Positions 1-11,392 of a DNA stretch of 64,000 nucleotides are shown here, piece after piece. The notes below the pieces were generated by a model. The model saw only the letters and a list, made by a program, of their open reading frames with translations. It was not told where the DNA came from and did no database searches. The position numbers and the translations under genes were made by a program. The DNA is taken from positions 267,916,441 through 267,980,440 of the forward strand of contig NC_057862.1 of NCBI RefSeq assembly GCF_019393635.1, in the 5' to 3' direction. Position 1 is the stretch's first letter. Each line of letters begins with the position of its first letter. This DNA is from Dromiciops gliroides. Taxonomy: Eukaryota > Chordata > Mammalia > Microbiotheria > Microbiotheriidae.

Positions 1-528
1 ATATATTACATGTTCTTCTAATTTTCTTGTATTATCTCTCTTCATATGTAGGTCATGTACCCATTTTTACCTTATCTTGGTAAATGGTGCAAAATATTCA
101 TCTATGCCCAGTTTCTGCCATACTGCTTTCCAGTTTTCCCAACAATTTTTACCCAGTAATGAATATTTATCCCAAAATCTTTATACTAGTCAAATACAAG
201 GTTAAGTCTATTTGCTGCTGTAAAGTGAATGTCTACTCTATTATATTTATCTGTCCTATTTCTAAGCCACTACCAGATAGTTTTGACAATTACTACCTTA
301 TAATATAGTTTAAGATCCTGTACTGCTAAACCTCCTTCCTTTACATTTTTTACATTATTTCCTTTGATATTCTTGACTTTTTGTGCTTCCAAATGAATTT
401 TGTTATTATTTTTTCTAATCCAGTAAAATATTTTTTGTTAATTTAATTGGGATGGCATTGAATATATAAATTAATTTAGGCAAAATTGTCTTTTTATTAT
501 ATTGGCCTGCCTATCTGATTTTATTTGT
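1..528 (-). mobile_element. L1 fragment, ORF2 C-terminal part (minus)
   Basis: The order of short matches (GTTTTCCCA, CCAGATAGTTTTGA, CCTCCTTCCT, TTGTTATTATTTTTTCTA, GGCATTGAATA) parallels 52200-52680 of the full-length L1 in this window. It is interrupted at 529-538 by a plus-strand L1 and resumes at 5029-5137. Broken, non-coding. Confidence 0.8.
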
Positions 529-1278
529 TTAAAAAGTTTTTTAAAGATTTCTGGAACCACCATGAGAGAGTAAGCAGCAAATCACTGTAACTCTCCCATA
601 GTTACCTCCAAATAACCATAAAATAACACCACAAAACAAATCCTAGAACATCAAAAAGATGGGGTGAAACAATCTTTTGGCCCAAGAAACTTGGAAAATC
701 AGCAGAAAAGGTCTTTCTCACTCTGATAAAAGGGGAGTACAATCCAAGATAGGAAGTGGCCCTGCAAGCCAGCAGCAAGCCCCACCTCAGCAAACCAGTG
801 GGAGATTCTGAGCCCCAGTGAAGTGGAGTAGGCAAATGGCAACACCAGAACCACACACACACACACATAGCCAGAGAACAGGCAGACTCCAGCTCCAAGA
901 ACTACCATGGGCCATGGGCAAACAGGCAAAGAGGCCACCTCCAGTGGCCAGACCCCACATGCTTCAGTTGTAGACCCATGGAAACACAGAAACACCCCCC
1001 ACAAGTCCCAGCACACCCCAGACACTAACACTGGAACCCTGACTCAGTGGCAGATAAACTTCCAGAACCCTATGGCACTAACTACTCCCATCTCAACTCT
1101 TCAGCACAGCACCAGACACAAGGGTCCCATGGGAGCCTCAGGGGAATATCAGTACAGCACCAGGTAAACAACCAAGGCCTGCAGATTCTGAAACAAGAAA
1201 CCTGAGATTGTGCCCCTTCCACCCCAGGAGCAGAGCCCAGATTTAAAAGAAACAAAAAAGAACAAAAAATATGAATAT

Positions 1279-1419
1279 GGGGCAGCTAGGTGACACAGTG
1301 GATAGAGCACAGGCCCTGGAGTTAGGAGGTCCTGAGTTCAAATCTGGCCTCAGATACTTGATACTAGCTGTGTGACCCTGGGCAAGTCACTTAACCCTCA
1401 TTGTCCTGGAAAAAAAAAT
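1279..1419 (+). mobile_element. tRNA-derived SINE (WSINE1-like)
   Basis: Full-length copy with head, A box (GTGGATAGAGC), B box (GAGTTCAAATC) and A tail. Confidence 0.93.
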
Positions 1420-1736
1420 ATTCCTGCTACTATATACAACATTCTCTTGGTTCTGCTCATTTCACTCTTCACTATTTCATGCAAACCATTATCATTTTTC
1501 TAAGATCATTAAGCTTATCATTTCTTATAGCATAGTAGTATTCCATTAATATACAATAATATACCACAACTTGTTCAGCCATTTCCCAATTTGCAATCTG
1601 TGCAAAATTGATGAATATTTCTAAAAATACAAATCACCTAGATTAATAGATCAGGAAATAGAATTCCTAAATAATAATCCTATATTAGAAAAGAAATTGA
1701 ACAAGTCATTAATGAACTCCCTAAGAAAAAATCCCA

Positions 1737-1858
1737 GGGGCAGCTAGGCGGCGCAGTGGATAGAGCACCAGCCCTGGATTCAGGAGCCGGCCTCAGACAC
1801 TTGACACTAGCTGTGTGACCCTGGGCAAGTCACTTGACCCCAATTGCCTCACTAAAAA
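1737..1858 (+). mobile_element. tRNA-derived SINE, internal deletion
   Basis: Lacks the segment around the B box (GGAGCCGGCCTCAG joins head to tail). Directly followed by a second copy. Confidence 0.9.
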
Positions 1859-1862
1859 GAAG

Positions 1863-2013
1863 GGGGGCAGCTAGGTGGCGCAGTGGATAAAGCACCGGCC
1901 CTGGATTCAGGAGGACCTGAGTTCAAATCTGGCCTCAGACACTTGACACTTACTAGCTGTATGACCCTGGGCAAGTCACTTAACCCCAATTGCCTCACCA
2001 AAAAAACAAAAAA
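1863..2013 (+). mobile_element. tRNA-derived SINE
   Basis: Full-length copy immediately after the previous one, in the same orientation. Confidence 0.93.
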
Positions 2014-2034
2014 GAAGTGCTCTAAATCACTTTT

Positions 2035-2177
2035 TTTTTTTAGCGAGGCAACTGGGATTAAGTGACTTGCCCAGGGTCACACAGCTAGTAAGTGTTAAGT
2101 GTCTGAGGCCGGATTTGAACTCAGGTACTCCTGACTCCAGGGCTGGTGCTCTATCCACTGTGCCACCTAGCTGCCCC
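2035..2177 (-). mobile_element. tRNA-derived SINE
   Basis: Minus copy with exact TSD TCTAAATCACTTTT at 2021-2034 and 2178-2191; the site is L1 ORF2. Confidence 0.95.
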
Positions 2178-2539
2178 TCTAAATCACTTTTGATTAAAGA
2201 AATGCAAATTAAAACAACTCTGAGTTACCACCTCATACCAATCAGATTGGCTAATATGACAAAAAAGGAAAATGATAAATGTTGGAGAGAATGTGGGAAA
2301 ATTGAAACACTAATGCACTATTGGTGGAGTTGTGAACTGATCGACCCATTTTGGAGAGCAGTTTGGAACTATGCACAAAGGGCAGCCAAAATGGGCATAC
2401 CTTTTGATCCAGCAATACCAGTACTAGGTCTGTGTTCCAAAGAGATTATAAAAAAAGGGAAATGGACCTTTATATGCAAAAATATTTATAGCAGCCCTTT
2501 TCATAGTGACAAAATATTGGAAATTGAAGACATGCCCAT

Positions 2540-3069
2540 TGTGATGTTTAAATCTAACTGTGATGTCTAAAATTCTAATGTGTGGTTGCCTTAAATTAAA
2601 TTGTTATAGCACCATTCTTTGGGCATTAAATATTTATTAAAGTATATTAGGGGTTAATAAAGAGAACACATGGGGGCAGCTAGGTGGCACAGTGGATAAA
2701 GCACCGGCCCTGGATTCAGGAGTACCTGAGTACAAATCCGGCCTCAGACACTTGACACTTACTAGCTGTGTGACCCTGGGCAAGTCACTTAACCCCCATT
2801 GCCATGCCAAAAAAAAAAAGAGAATACGAGTAGTTCAGAAGGAAAGACCCTAGCTCCCCCTCGCCCTGCAGCTGCCCCTACCGCAACCTCCAAGCTAATT
2901 GGCTGGTAGCATTGATTGGCACGACTTACAGGCAGTTCTATGAATAAATGTAATGGTTCTATGAATAGATGTAACTTCCAGATGCTAGTCACATGCTTTC
3001 TCCTCAGGGGGCATTGCCCTGGTTCTCACAATGTCTTTCTCAGCAGGGGGTGGCACCCTGACTCTCACA
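2540..3069 (-). mobile_element. Solo LTR, class I ERV type
   Basis: Bounded by TGTGATG...CTCACA inside L1 ORF2 sequence. The 4-bp flanks CCAT (2536-2539) and TCAT (3070-3073) differ at one base. Reverse-strand AATAAA lies at about 2630, so the LTR is read on the minus strand. It contains a SINE (2672-2819). Confidence 0.75.
2672..2819 (+). mobile_element. tRNA-derived SINE
   Basis: Full-length copy inserted into the solo LTR 2540-3069. Confidence 0.93.
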
Positions 3070-3481
3070 TCATCAACTGGAGAATGGCTGAACAAGCTGT
3101 TGTATGAATATAATGGAATACTATTGTGCAACAAGAAATGATAAACAGGCAGATTTCAGAAAAACCTAGAAAGACTTATATGAACTGATGCAAAGTGAAA
3201 TGAACAGAACAAGGAAAATACCATACACAGTATCAGCAACATTGTGTATTGAACCGCTATGAATGCTTCAATTCTTCTCAGCAACACAATGATCCAAGAC
3301 AAGTACAAAGGATCCACAAAGAAAAATGCTTTCCACATCCAGATAAAGAACTAATGGACTCTGAATACATATTGAAGCATACTTTTTTCACTTAATTCTT
3401 TTTCATGTTTTTTTTTCTTTTGATCTATTTCTTCTTTCACAACAGTGGAAATATGGAAATGTGTATATATAACCTATATCA

Positions 3482-4078
3482 TGTGGTGTGTAAAACTGTA
3501 TGTGGTTGCTTTATTTCTGTCCCAAGTTTAGCCTAGGAAAATTAGCTGGGGTTCCTAATATAGTTATTGCTTATAAATTTGAAGCTTTAGCACTAGTTTG
3601 GGGGCATTAAGTATTTATTAAAGTATACTAAATATTAGTAAAGACAGCACACATGTCTCTGAAAGTTAAGAAAAGATCTAGAGGAAAAATAGAGCTCAGC
3701 CTGGCCACCTTCTTCCTCCAAGTCCTCTGCCACCAAGAGCATCTCTAAGAGAGTCTGACTGAGAGTAACTGTATGGGGAAGCTTTTTCTGGGTCCTGAGG
3801 AGAGGCAGTCCTTATATACTACTTCAAGCTAATTGGCTAGCATCAACTAAATCCATTGGTTCACTGGACTTGAGGGTGGTCCCATATTGAGGTCAGAGTT
3901 CACACCCTCTGAGAACACACCCTCCTGAGGGCCAGGCAGGTGTAGTTTTAATTGAATTAACATTAAGTGAGTTAATCAGTGAAGTCAGTCAATCCAATCA
4001 ATCTTAATCCAATAAATTCCCTCAAAGGGGGAAGGGGAGGAGACTTTGGGCCTTCCAAAACCCTATTATTTTCTCACA
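3482..4078 (-). mobile_element. Solo LTR, class I ERV type
   Basis: Starts TGTGGTGTG and ends TTCTCACA, with exact 4-bp TSD ATCA at 3478-3481 and 4079-4082, in the L1 3' UTR. Reverse-strand AATAAA lies near 3610. It shares a CTCTGAGAACAC motif (near 3920) with the LTR at 5138-5838. Confidence 0.82.
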
Positions 4079-4163
4079 ATCAAACTGCCTACCATTTTAT
4101 GAAGAGAGGAGGGGAGGAAGGGAAAAAATCTGGAATTCAAAATCTTATAAAAAAGAATGCTAA

Positions 4164-4960
4164 TTTGGAATTACGCCCAAAGGGCTATAAAGCTGTGCAT
4201 ACCCTTTGACCCAGCAATACCACTTTTGGGTCTTTTTCCCAAAGAGATCATGGAAAGGGGAGAGGGACCCACATGTACAAAAATATTTATAGCTGCTCTG
4301 TACGTGGTGGCAAGGAATTGGAAGTTGAGGGGATGCCCATCAATTGGGGAAAGGCTGGACAAGTTGTGGTATATGAATACAATGGAATACTGTTGTGCTG
4401 TTAGAAACAATGAGCAGGAGGAGTTCAGAGAAACCTGGAGGGTCTTACATGGGCTGATGATGAATGAGATGAGCAGAACCAGAAGAACATTGTACACAGT
4501 ATCATCAACATTGTGTGTTGATCTACTGTGATGGACTATATTCTTCTCACCAATGCAATGGTATAGAAGAGTTCCAGGGAACTCATGATAGAAGAGGATC
4601 TCCAAATCCAGGGGGGAAAAGAAAAGAACTGTGGAGTATAAATGCTGAATGAACAATACTATTTCTTTTGCTTTTGGTGCTGTTGTTTTTCTATTTTGAG
4701 GTTTTTCGTCATTGCTCTGATTTTTCTCTTATAACATGACTAATGCAGAAATATGTTTAATGTTATTATGTGTATCTATATATATATAACCTATATCAGA
4801 TTACCTGCTGTCTAGGGGAGGGGGGAGGGAGGGGAGGGAGGGAGGGGAGGGAGGGAGGGAGAAAAATCTGAAATTGGAAAGCTTGTATAAACAATAGTTG
4901 AGAATTATCTTTACATGTAACAGGAAAAAATTAAAATATTAATAAAAAAATAATAATAAT
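4164..4960 (+). mobile_element. Younger 5'-truncated L1 (3' end)
   Basis: ORF2 C-terminus (YAQRAIKLCIPFDPAIPLLG, frameshifted) followed by the L1 3' UTR with the (GGGA)n tract at 4815-4860 and an A-rich tail. It is flanked by the 14-bp TSD AAAAAGAATGCTAA at 4150-4163 and 4961-4974, inside the tail of the older L1. Confidence 0.88.
4805..4861. repeat. (GGGA)n purine tract of L1 3' UTR
   Basis: Run of GGGA/GGGGA units on the L1 sense strand with four or more G-runs, so G-quadruplex capable. The same tract occurs in the L1 copies at 17016-17101 and 47698-47728. Confidence 0.85.
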
Positions 4961-5028
4961 AAAAAGAATGCTAAAAATTGTCTTGACATGTAATTAGGAA
5001 AAAATAAAATACCATTTCTTAAAAAGTT

Positions 5029-5137
5029 GTTTATAATCTTGTTTATATACTTCCTGGATTTGTTTTGGCAGTTGTACTCCCAGGTATTTTGTACTGTCTA
5101 GAGTTATTTTAAATGAGGTATATTTTACTATCTGTGT
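5029..5137 (-). mobile_element. L1 fragment continued (minus)
   Basis: Continues the ORF2 relic of 1-528; compare CTTCCTGGATTTGTTTTGGCA with 52765-52785. It is cut at 5138 by an ERV LTR. Confidence 0.75.
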
Positions 5138-5838
5138 TGTTTAAAATCTAAATGTGGGCTCTAATCTGTCCCCCCCCCCCAGTTTGGGGGGGAAACTGGC
5201 TAAAATTACTGATAAATTCACCAAGAGTTTAGGCTTTTAAGGGTTTATTAAAAGATATAAGGTAGGGGCAGCTAGGTAGCACAGTGGATAAAGCACCGGC
5301 CCTGGATTCAGGAGTACCTGAGTTCAAATCCAGCCTCAGACACTTGACACTTACCAGCTGTGTGACCCTGGGCAAGTCATTGTCCAGCCAAAAAAAAAAA
5401 GATATAATATAGTAAAGAGAGAGAAAGATTGAGAACAGATTCCTTATAGCACGGAAATCCTAGTCTTCCTAAGCCCACATGAAGTCCTGCCACCAAGCTG
5501 ATGTCTCGTATGAAAAAAAAGCCAGCTCCAGTCTGCCAGCCTCAGCTTTCTACTTCCTGTCCTCCTCCCCGAAATGGGAGGTTCTTCAAGTTGATTGGCT
5601 GAGAGTGGTCTCCTGTTGATGTCACAGTCCATAGCCTCTGAGAACACTCTATTCAGGGTTGGCCATGTGCGATCTCAATTTAATCAACCTTAACTAGGTT
5701 CAACTTCTGAGAACACCCTACTCAGGGCCGGTTACAAGTAGGTACTTAGTCTCTCAGTCTCACCCAATTCAATCAATTCCAAATCAAACTTCAGGTAGGG
5801 GCTCCTGAGCATCTGCCAAGTCTCATTATTTTATCCCA
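5138..5838 (-). mobile_element. ERV LTR, left arm of palindrome
   Basis: LTR read on the minus strand: TGGGATAAAATAATG at its 5' end (5838) and TTTTAAACA at its 3' end (5138). Reverse-strand AATAAA lies near 5253. A polypurine tract (AAAGGGGGGAA on the minus strand) abuts 5839, so this is a 3' LTR. A 69-bp-spaced duplication (CTGAGAACAC at 5638 and 5707) lies in U3. A SINE is inserted at 5265-5400. It mirrors 8480-8963. Confidence 0.85.
5265..5400 (+). mobile_element. tRNA-derived SINE
   Basis: Inserted in the left LTR with TSD AAAAGATATAA. The mirrored site in the right LTR (near 8845) lacks it, so it postdates the pairing. Confidence 0.93.
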
Positions 5839-6065
5839 TTCCCCCCTTTGTTTCATCAAGAAACAGGGGGTGTTTCCTTGATGAAACAGTAAAAAAATAA
5901 CAGAATATAATACCCTATGCTAACAAACAATATGTAAATAACCATATAGGAAAAGGAGAAAGGGCAAATTTTGTCCAGAGGGGCAGTCCCTCATGGACTC
6001 AGGCTTTGACAATGTCTACAGAGGGAGGGCCTCTGCAGAGAATACATATTACAGATGGTGTATAT

Positions 6066-6801
6066 TGTGGTAAAAATTATTTGTGGTAAAGATATATATC
6101 AGAAGTTTTAGCTGAATCATTTCAGAGATTGTGCATGCTACTGAAGTGGCTTTTGAAAGACCTCCTTTTTTGGGGAGGAGAACGCGAGGAATTTCCAGTA
6201 CGTGGACTTAAAAGTGAGGGCAGGAATGGAAGTTGGCATGCTCTGGCTGCTAAATTTAGCTGTGGCAGCGCACATGGGTGAGAGGAGTTGAGAAACACGT
6301 TGTTGGTGTTCGGCTTTGGCTGTGCTGGTTCTTGGCCTGTCGGGCAGTTTGGGATTTGGTGAGTTTTATAAAGGAAAATAGACTAAGTTTAGATCTAAGG
6401 TCACTCATCTTTATTTCTACTTCCCCATTTCCCTAATTGGTATCACCTTTTGTTGTCTAATTAATTCCCAAGCAATAAAAACTAATCCCTTACAGATTAA
6501 AGCTCAGAGGCTTCTTTTTCTTAGTGGTCTGGGAGATATATATAGAGAGATAAATAGATATAGATATAGGGGCAGCTAGGTGGCGCAGTGGATAGAGCAC
6601 CGGCCCTGGAGTCAGGAGTACCTGAGTTCAAATCTGGCCTCAGACACTTAACACTTACTAGCTGTGTGACCCTGGGCAAGTCACTTAACCCCAATTGCCT
6701 CACTAAAAAAAAAAAAAAGATATAGATATAGATATAGATATAAAAGGGAAAATTTTAAAGGGGGAGTTTAATGCTCCATATATCCAATTTTAAATCTCAC
6801 A
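6066..6801. mobile_element. Solo LTR inserted in left palindrome arm
   Basis: TGTGGTAAAAATT...AAATCTCACA with exact 4-bp TSD ATAT at 6062-6065 and 6802-6805. The right arm still shows the empty site (GTTATTATATACACC near 8250-8265). It contains a SINE. AATAAA near 6474 suggests plus orientation, though this is weak. Confidence 0.85.
6569..6718 (+). mobile_element. tRNA-derived SINE
   Basis: Full-length copy inserted in a (GATATA)n stretch of the solo LTR. Confidence 0.93.
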
Positions 6802-7092
6802 ATATAATAACAGTAGGGAAAAAAACCCCAAAATGTTCATTTAAAATCTTCGAAATCTTGTCTTCTTTGAGTGTTGGGATGTCATCAGGGAAACTGGATT
6901 CCGGTCCGGATTCTGGTTGTCTCTGGACTCTCTTACTTCTTTAGCTGTTGAACTGCTGGATTTTCAATAATCCTTAATTTAGCATTGTCAATGATCAAAT
7001 TAAACAGTGAGAGTTCTTCAAAATATAACTCATTTAAACTTGATATATACAGCATATTACATTCCTCCCCTTTTGGAGGATTTATACCCATA

Positions 7093-7965
7093 TGATACAG
7101 AGTTGAAGCAGTTATGCAATCTATAACACTTTTTACCACCATGAGTCTGGATCAAGGCCAAACTTAGTAACGTGTCCATGATGACACCTGAAAATGTTAT
7201 GGAAGGTTACCATACCACATCTCGTGGTTCCTTAGATATCCAGTAATTCTGCTAGGTCCCAGGTAGATGGATTCTGACCATGCCACCAGACTGAGTGAAA
7301 AAAAAAACAAAACAAAAACCCAACCAAGTTAAGTTAAACCAGGTGCATGTGTTAGAGCTTCCATGACACCAGGCCATTTTAGGAGGGAGAGAAGAAGAAA
7401 CTGGACTATGTCCAGCAATTGTGGTCCACATAGTCGCCATCATAAACAAACTATGGACTTCCTGAATGTGTTTGGCTATTCTCTCAACCTCCATCAGGGC
7501 ATCTTACATGTACCTGTCTCTCCTCCTGTTGTACATATATTCTCTCCAGGGCCTGCATCAAGAGCAATTAGTCTCTGAAATGATAAGTTTCCATAATTCA
7601 TAAATCTCATATTAATTTTACCAAAGATAATATGTTGGTAAAAATGTGTGTTATGCTGCATAATTTAGGATATACTTGTAATATATACAATAATCCCAAA
7701 CCATACCCAGAGTATACACAGTCACAATGACATATAATTGATAAATGAATGTAAATGACTGATAATATTAGACATTATTACATAATCTTCTTTTAGCAAG
7801 TAAACCACATCATCTTGTACATGAATCCTCTATATGGTATGACAATAATAGATACTTAAAGTGATAATCAATTTATCAAAAAGAAATAAAACCTCAATCA
7901 GCAAGACTCAATATGTTCATTGATTGCCTTGCAAACCAAGCAATAGGGTTCAATAACCCTTTGGG
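7093..7965. other. Spacer of the ERV palindrome
   Basis: 873 bp between the arms with no self-match that I can see. It may be internal ERV sequence of one copy. Open frames are short and unlike retroviral proteins. Confidence 0.5.
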
Positions 7966-8479
7966 TTTAGTATAAATCCTCCAAAAGGGGAGGAATGTAA
8001 TATGCTGTATATATCAAGTTTAAATACGAGTTATATTTTGAAGAACTCTCACTGTTTAATTTGATCATTGACAATGCTATACTAAGGATTAGTGAAAATC
8101 CAGCATTTCAACAGCTAAAGAAGTAAGAGAGTCCAGAGACAACCAGAATCTGGATCGGAATCCAGTTTCCCTGATGACATCCCAACTCTCAAAGAAGACA
8201 AGATTTCAAAGACTTTAAATGAACATTTTGTTTTGTTTTTTTCCTTCTGTTATTATATACACCATCTGTAATATGTATTCTCTGCAGAGGCCCTCCCTCT
8301 GTAGACAGTGTCAAAGCACCAGTTCATGAGGGACCGCCACTCTGGACAAAATTTGCCCTTTCTCCTTTTCCTATATGGTTATTTACATATTGTTTGTTAG
8401 CATAGGTTATTATACTCTGTTATTTTTTACTGTTTCATCAAAGAAACACTCTGTGTTCCTGAAGAAACAAAGAGGGGAA
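7966..8479 (+). mobile_element. ERV 3' internal region and polypurine tract, right arm
   Basis: Reverse complement of the left arm; the stretch 7985-8130 is nearly identical by eye, and identity falls towards the LTR. It ends in the purine tract AAACAAAGAGGGGAA just before the LTR. Confidence 0.85.
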
Positions 8480-8963
8480 TGTGTTAAAATAATGGAATTT
8501 GGTAGATGCCCAGGGGTCTGACTTGATTGACTTAGTAGTGTTTGAATTGGGTGTGAATGAGGAACTACTAAGTACCCAGTTAAAAATGATTAGATCTTGA
8601 ATTTAAATTTAGCCAACCCTGAGGAGTATTGCGACATCAACAGGAGACCGCTCTCAGCCAATCAACTTAAAGAACCTCCCATTTCTGGGAGGAGAACAGG
8701 AAGTAGGAAGCTGAGGCTGGCAGACAGGATCTTCCTCTTTTGGTTCAAGACATCAGTTTGGTGGCAGGACTTCAAGTGGGCTGTTAGGAAGGCTAGGATT
8801 TCTATGCTATAAGGAATCTGTTCTGAATCTTTCTCTCTATTATCTTATATCTTTTAATAAACCCTTAAAAGCCTAAACTCTTGGTGAATTTATCAGTGAT
8901 TTATACAGTTTCCCCCCAAAACTGGGGGGAACAGATTAGAACCCATATTTAGATTTTTAAACA
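8480..8963 (+). mobile_element. ERV 3' LTR, right arm of palindrome
   Basis: TGTGTTAAAATAATGG...TTTTTAAACA, preceded by a polypurine tract, with AATAAA near 8857 and the R/U5 text CTTAAAAGCCTAAACTC shared with the solo LTR at 57740. No TSD matches across its own ends or with the left LTR. Confidence 0.88.
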
Positions 8964-9041
8964 ATACAATAAAGTCTGACATGATTGAACACCATTACCA
9001 TATATTTACACGTCTTGTCTTTTGTTGTTACAATTGAAATT

Positions 9042-9189
9042 TTTTTTTTTTTTTGCGGGGCAATGGAGGTTAAGTGACTTGCCCAGGGTCACACACCTAG
9101 TAAGTGTCAAGTGTCTGAGGCCGGATTTGAACTCAGGAACTCCTGAATCCAGGGCTGGTGCTTTATCCACTGCGCCACCTAGCTGCCCC
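9042..9189 (-). mobile_element. tRNA-derived SINE
   Basis: Exact 13-bp TSD TACAATTGAAATT at 9029-9041 and 9190-9202. Confidence 0.96.
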
Positions 9190-9202
9190 TACAATTGAAA
9201 TT

Positions 9203-10497
9203 AATCATCTTTTATATAAGTCCATTTGTGTAGCCAGTGAGCCCAGGAATGAAAGTCATCTACTTATAAAGAGTGCTAATAGCTATGTATTTATGTTTAG
9301 GATTAGATCTCTAAAGTATCTCATCTTCCTAAGGGGAGAATTAGCTCTAGTAGAAAATTTTGATAAAGGAACAAGATCAAACAATTATTTATGTCAAATG
9401 TTAATGACTCTAATGGGATAAACAGGCCTTGACCATGTTCTAATAATAAGTTCTAAAAAAAATTGGATTCAGAACTTTATATATAAAATTATATTGTTCA
9501 CCCCCCACATAAGCCATGCATTTTCTGGTGGAATTTTTTCTTAATGCTTAATTTTAAAAGTTTTAAAGTTCTGCCTTCTGTGGTACCTCAAAATGCTTTG
9601 TTTTTAATTTATCGATTATTATCTGAACTTCTTAACCTAATTCTCAACATAAAAATTTGCTAAGTTATATGAGAGGTCAATTATAAGTAGTAAAACTGAA
9701 GTTTTTGCCTTTGTTTGCCTTAAATCTGAAATAAAGAATGAAATCAATGGATGTCAGTAAATTATAATGGAGCCAATATAAATTTAGAGAAGCACTCTTA
9801 ATCTTAGTTTATATGTATAGTTTGGAAAATATTAAATCTTTAACCAGAAGAGCTAATTTTACAAGTCAGATGCTCAGATTCTTTTTAAGATTCTTCCTTC
9901 AACCTGTTGCTGGCAATGTCCATTTCAGGTTCAGGGTTTAGGCAACTATAAAAACAGCAAAGGGGCATATAAAAACTTAAATTCTCTGAAGTTTCAAGTG
10001 AACCTATGGGTCCCTAATTTGATATTCTTCTTAGAGCTCTGTTGTTAATAGGATTAAAACCATAAGATTTGAACCGGTTTTCACCACATAAACCAATTAG
10101 AAAAAGAGAATTTAATTATAATTGTATTGTATTGTATTGCATTAGTCTTGTAACTGGAAGATTTTAGCAGAATTACCTAGGAATCTCTGCAAGTGACTTG
10201 GAACCAAAGAAGCAAATCTACTGAAAAAGAGATCCTTTCAGAGCTGCCCTCAGAAAGAGGTCTATTATATTCCAGAATTTCCAAGAAAAGATGTTTCCAG
10301 GAACCAGACAACTTACATGGGACATCCGGGATGCAAAGTGAAGAGTGCTGACTATATAAACATTGGGAGCAGGTTTCTAGGTGACAAGGATACTTGATAG
10401 TTGATGATCATTATAGTATTATTTGGCCTTTTATTTCACGTATCTATGTTTGCTAAGTTTTCTTGGTTACCTTGGTGACATATAAATCTCCCTTCTA
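9203..10497. other. No gene seen; possibly degenerate ERV internal sequence
   Basis: AT-rich sequence without recognised coding potential. Its position ahead of a probable LTR (11782-12570), interrupted by the SNRPB retrocopy, suggests old retroviral internal sequence, but no motif proves it. Confidence 0.4.
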
Positions 10498-10511
10498 AAA
10501 TTAGTCTATGG
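10498..10511. repeat. Left TSD of SNRPB retrocopy
   Basis: AAATTAGTCTATGG here is repeated exactly at 11393-11406 after the A-rich tail. Confidence 0.92.
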
Positions 10512-11392
10512 CCCCGTCTGAGGCGAATCTGATGCAAATCATTGCCAGCCAAACCGACACCATGATGGTGGGCAAGAGTAACAAGATGCTGTAGCACATT
10601 GATTACAGGATGGTTACATCTTCATCTGCACCTTCAAGGCCTTTGACGAACACATGAACCTGATCCTGTGCAACTGTGATAAGTTCGAGAAGATTAAGCA
10701 AAGAACTTGAAACAAGCAGAAAGGGAAGAGAGGCGAGTTCTGGGCCTTGTGTTGCTACATGGGGAGAACCTAGTCTCAATGACCATGCAGGGGCCACCTC
10801 TCAAAGATACTAGTATTGCCTGAGTGCCAATTGCTGGAGCTGCAAGAGGTCCTGGGATTGGCAGGGCAGCTGGGAGAGGTGCACCTGCTGGTGTCCCAAT
10901 GTCCCAGGATCCTGCAGAGCTAGCAGGGCCTGTCCAAGGAGTAGGAAGACCATCCCAACAGGTGATGACTCCACAGGGAAGAAGAACTGTTGCTGCTGCT
11001 GCCACAGCCAGCATTGCAGGGGCTCCAACACAACATCCTCCATGCCGAGGAGGACCTCCCCCACCAATGGACTAAGGAGCACCTCCTCCAGGCATGATGG
11101 CCCCCCCACCTGGAATAAGACCTCCCATGGGCCCTCCAAAGGGTATGCCCCCTGTTAGAGGAGCACCAATGGGCATCCCCCCTCCTGGAATGAGACCCCC
11201 TCCTCCAGGAATGAGAGGTCCTCCACCCCCAGGGATGCACCCACCAAGACCTTAAGATCCTGTAGGCCTTGATCAGATGTTCTTTCCATGTTTGCCAGCT
11301 GGAAAGTTGTAAATAGTTGCTTTACTGCCTTTGAACTTGGTTTATAATAAACTTAAGGGGAAAAAAATCTAAAATAAATAAATAATTTTTTT
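10512..11392 (+). pseudogene. SNRPB: Processed pseudogene of SNRPB (SmB/B')
   Basis: Intronless copy of the mRNA for spliceosomal core protein SmB/B'. The start context CACCATGATGGTGGGCAAG is at 10562 and the proline-rich end [10 protein letters not shown] with TAA at about 11255, followed by a short 3' UTR, AATAAA at 11346-11351 and an A-rich tail. Recognisable parts are [19 protein letters not shown], the RAAGRG region, [21 protein letters not shown] and repeated PPPGMRPP. It is dead: a TAG follows KML, a short deletion follows HIDYRM, and further frameshifts and stops occur (KQRT*, PPPPMD*). GGPPPPM and GAPPPGMM favour SNRPB over SNRPN as source. The copy is bounded by 14-bp direct repeats, the mark of L1-mediated retroposition. 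Confidence 0.93.

Larger units (their letters stand above)
539..5018 (+). mobile_element. Old L1 (plus), heavily interrupted
   Basis: The 5' UTR-like part (539-1270) has the typical text (ATCAAAAAGATGGGGTGAAACAA, CAGCAAGCCCCACC). ORF2 scraps follow at 1650-1736 ([16 protein letters not shown]) and 2178-2539 ([29 protein letters not shown]), then 3' pieces at 3074-3477, 4083-4163 and 4975-5018 ending in ATAAAATA. The TSD TTAAAAAGTT occurs at 529-538 and 5019-5028. 1419-1600 reads as a minus-strand L1 3' scrap. No intact frame. Confidence 0.7.
5839..7092 (-). mobile_element. ERV 3' internal region, left arm
   Basis: Non-coding internal sequence upstream of the 3' LTR: 5839-6065 pairs with 8270-8479 and 6806-7092 pairs with 7966-8264, in reverse complement. 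It is interrupted by a solo LTR (6066-6801). No conserved retroviral frame is readable. Confidence 0.8.

Noticed and set aside
1290-1345. tRNA genes suggested by A and B boxes
   Set aside because: The boxes belong to dispersed SINE copies with A tails and TSDs, not to free-standing tRNA genes with a full cloverleaf.
5138-5838. Both palindrome LTRs as the two LTRs of one normal provirus
   Set aside because: They are in opposite orientation, both are 3' LTRs next to polypurine tracts, and no shared TSD flanks the pair.
10603-11240. Open frames on the minus strand across 10.6-11.2 kb
   Set aside because: Antisense shadows of the SNRPB retrocopy's proline-rich, CG-biased sequence.
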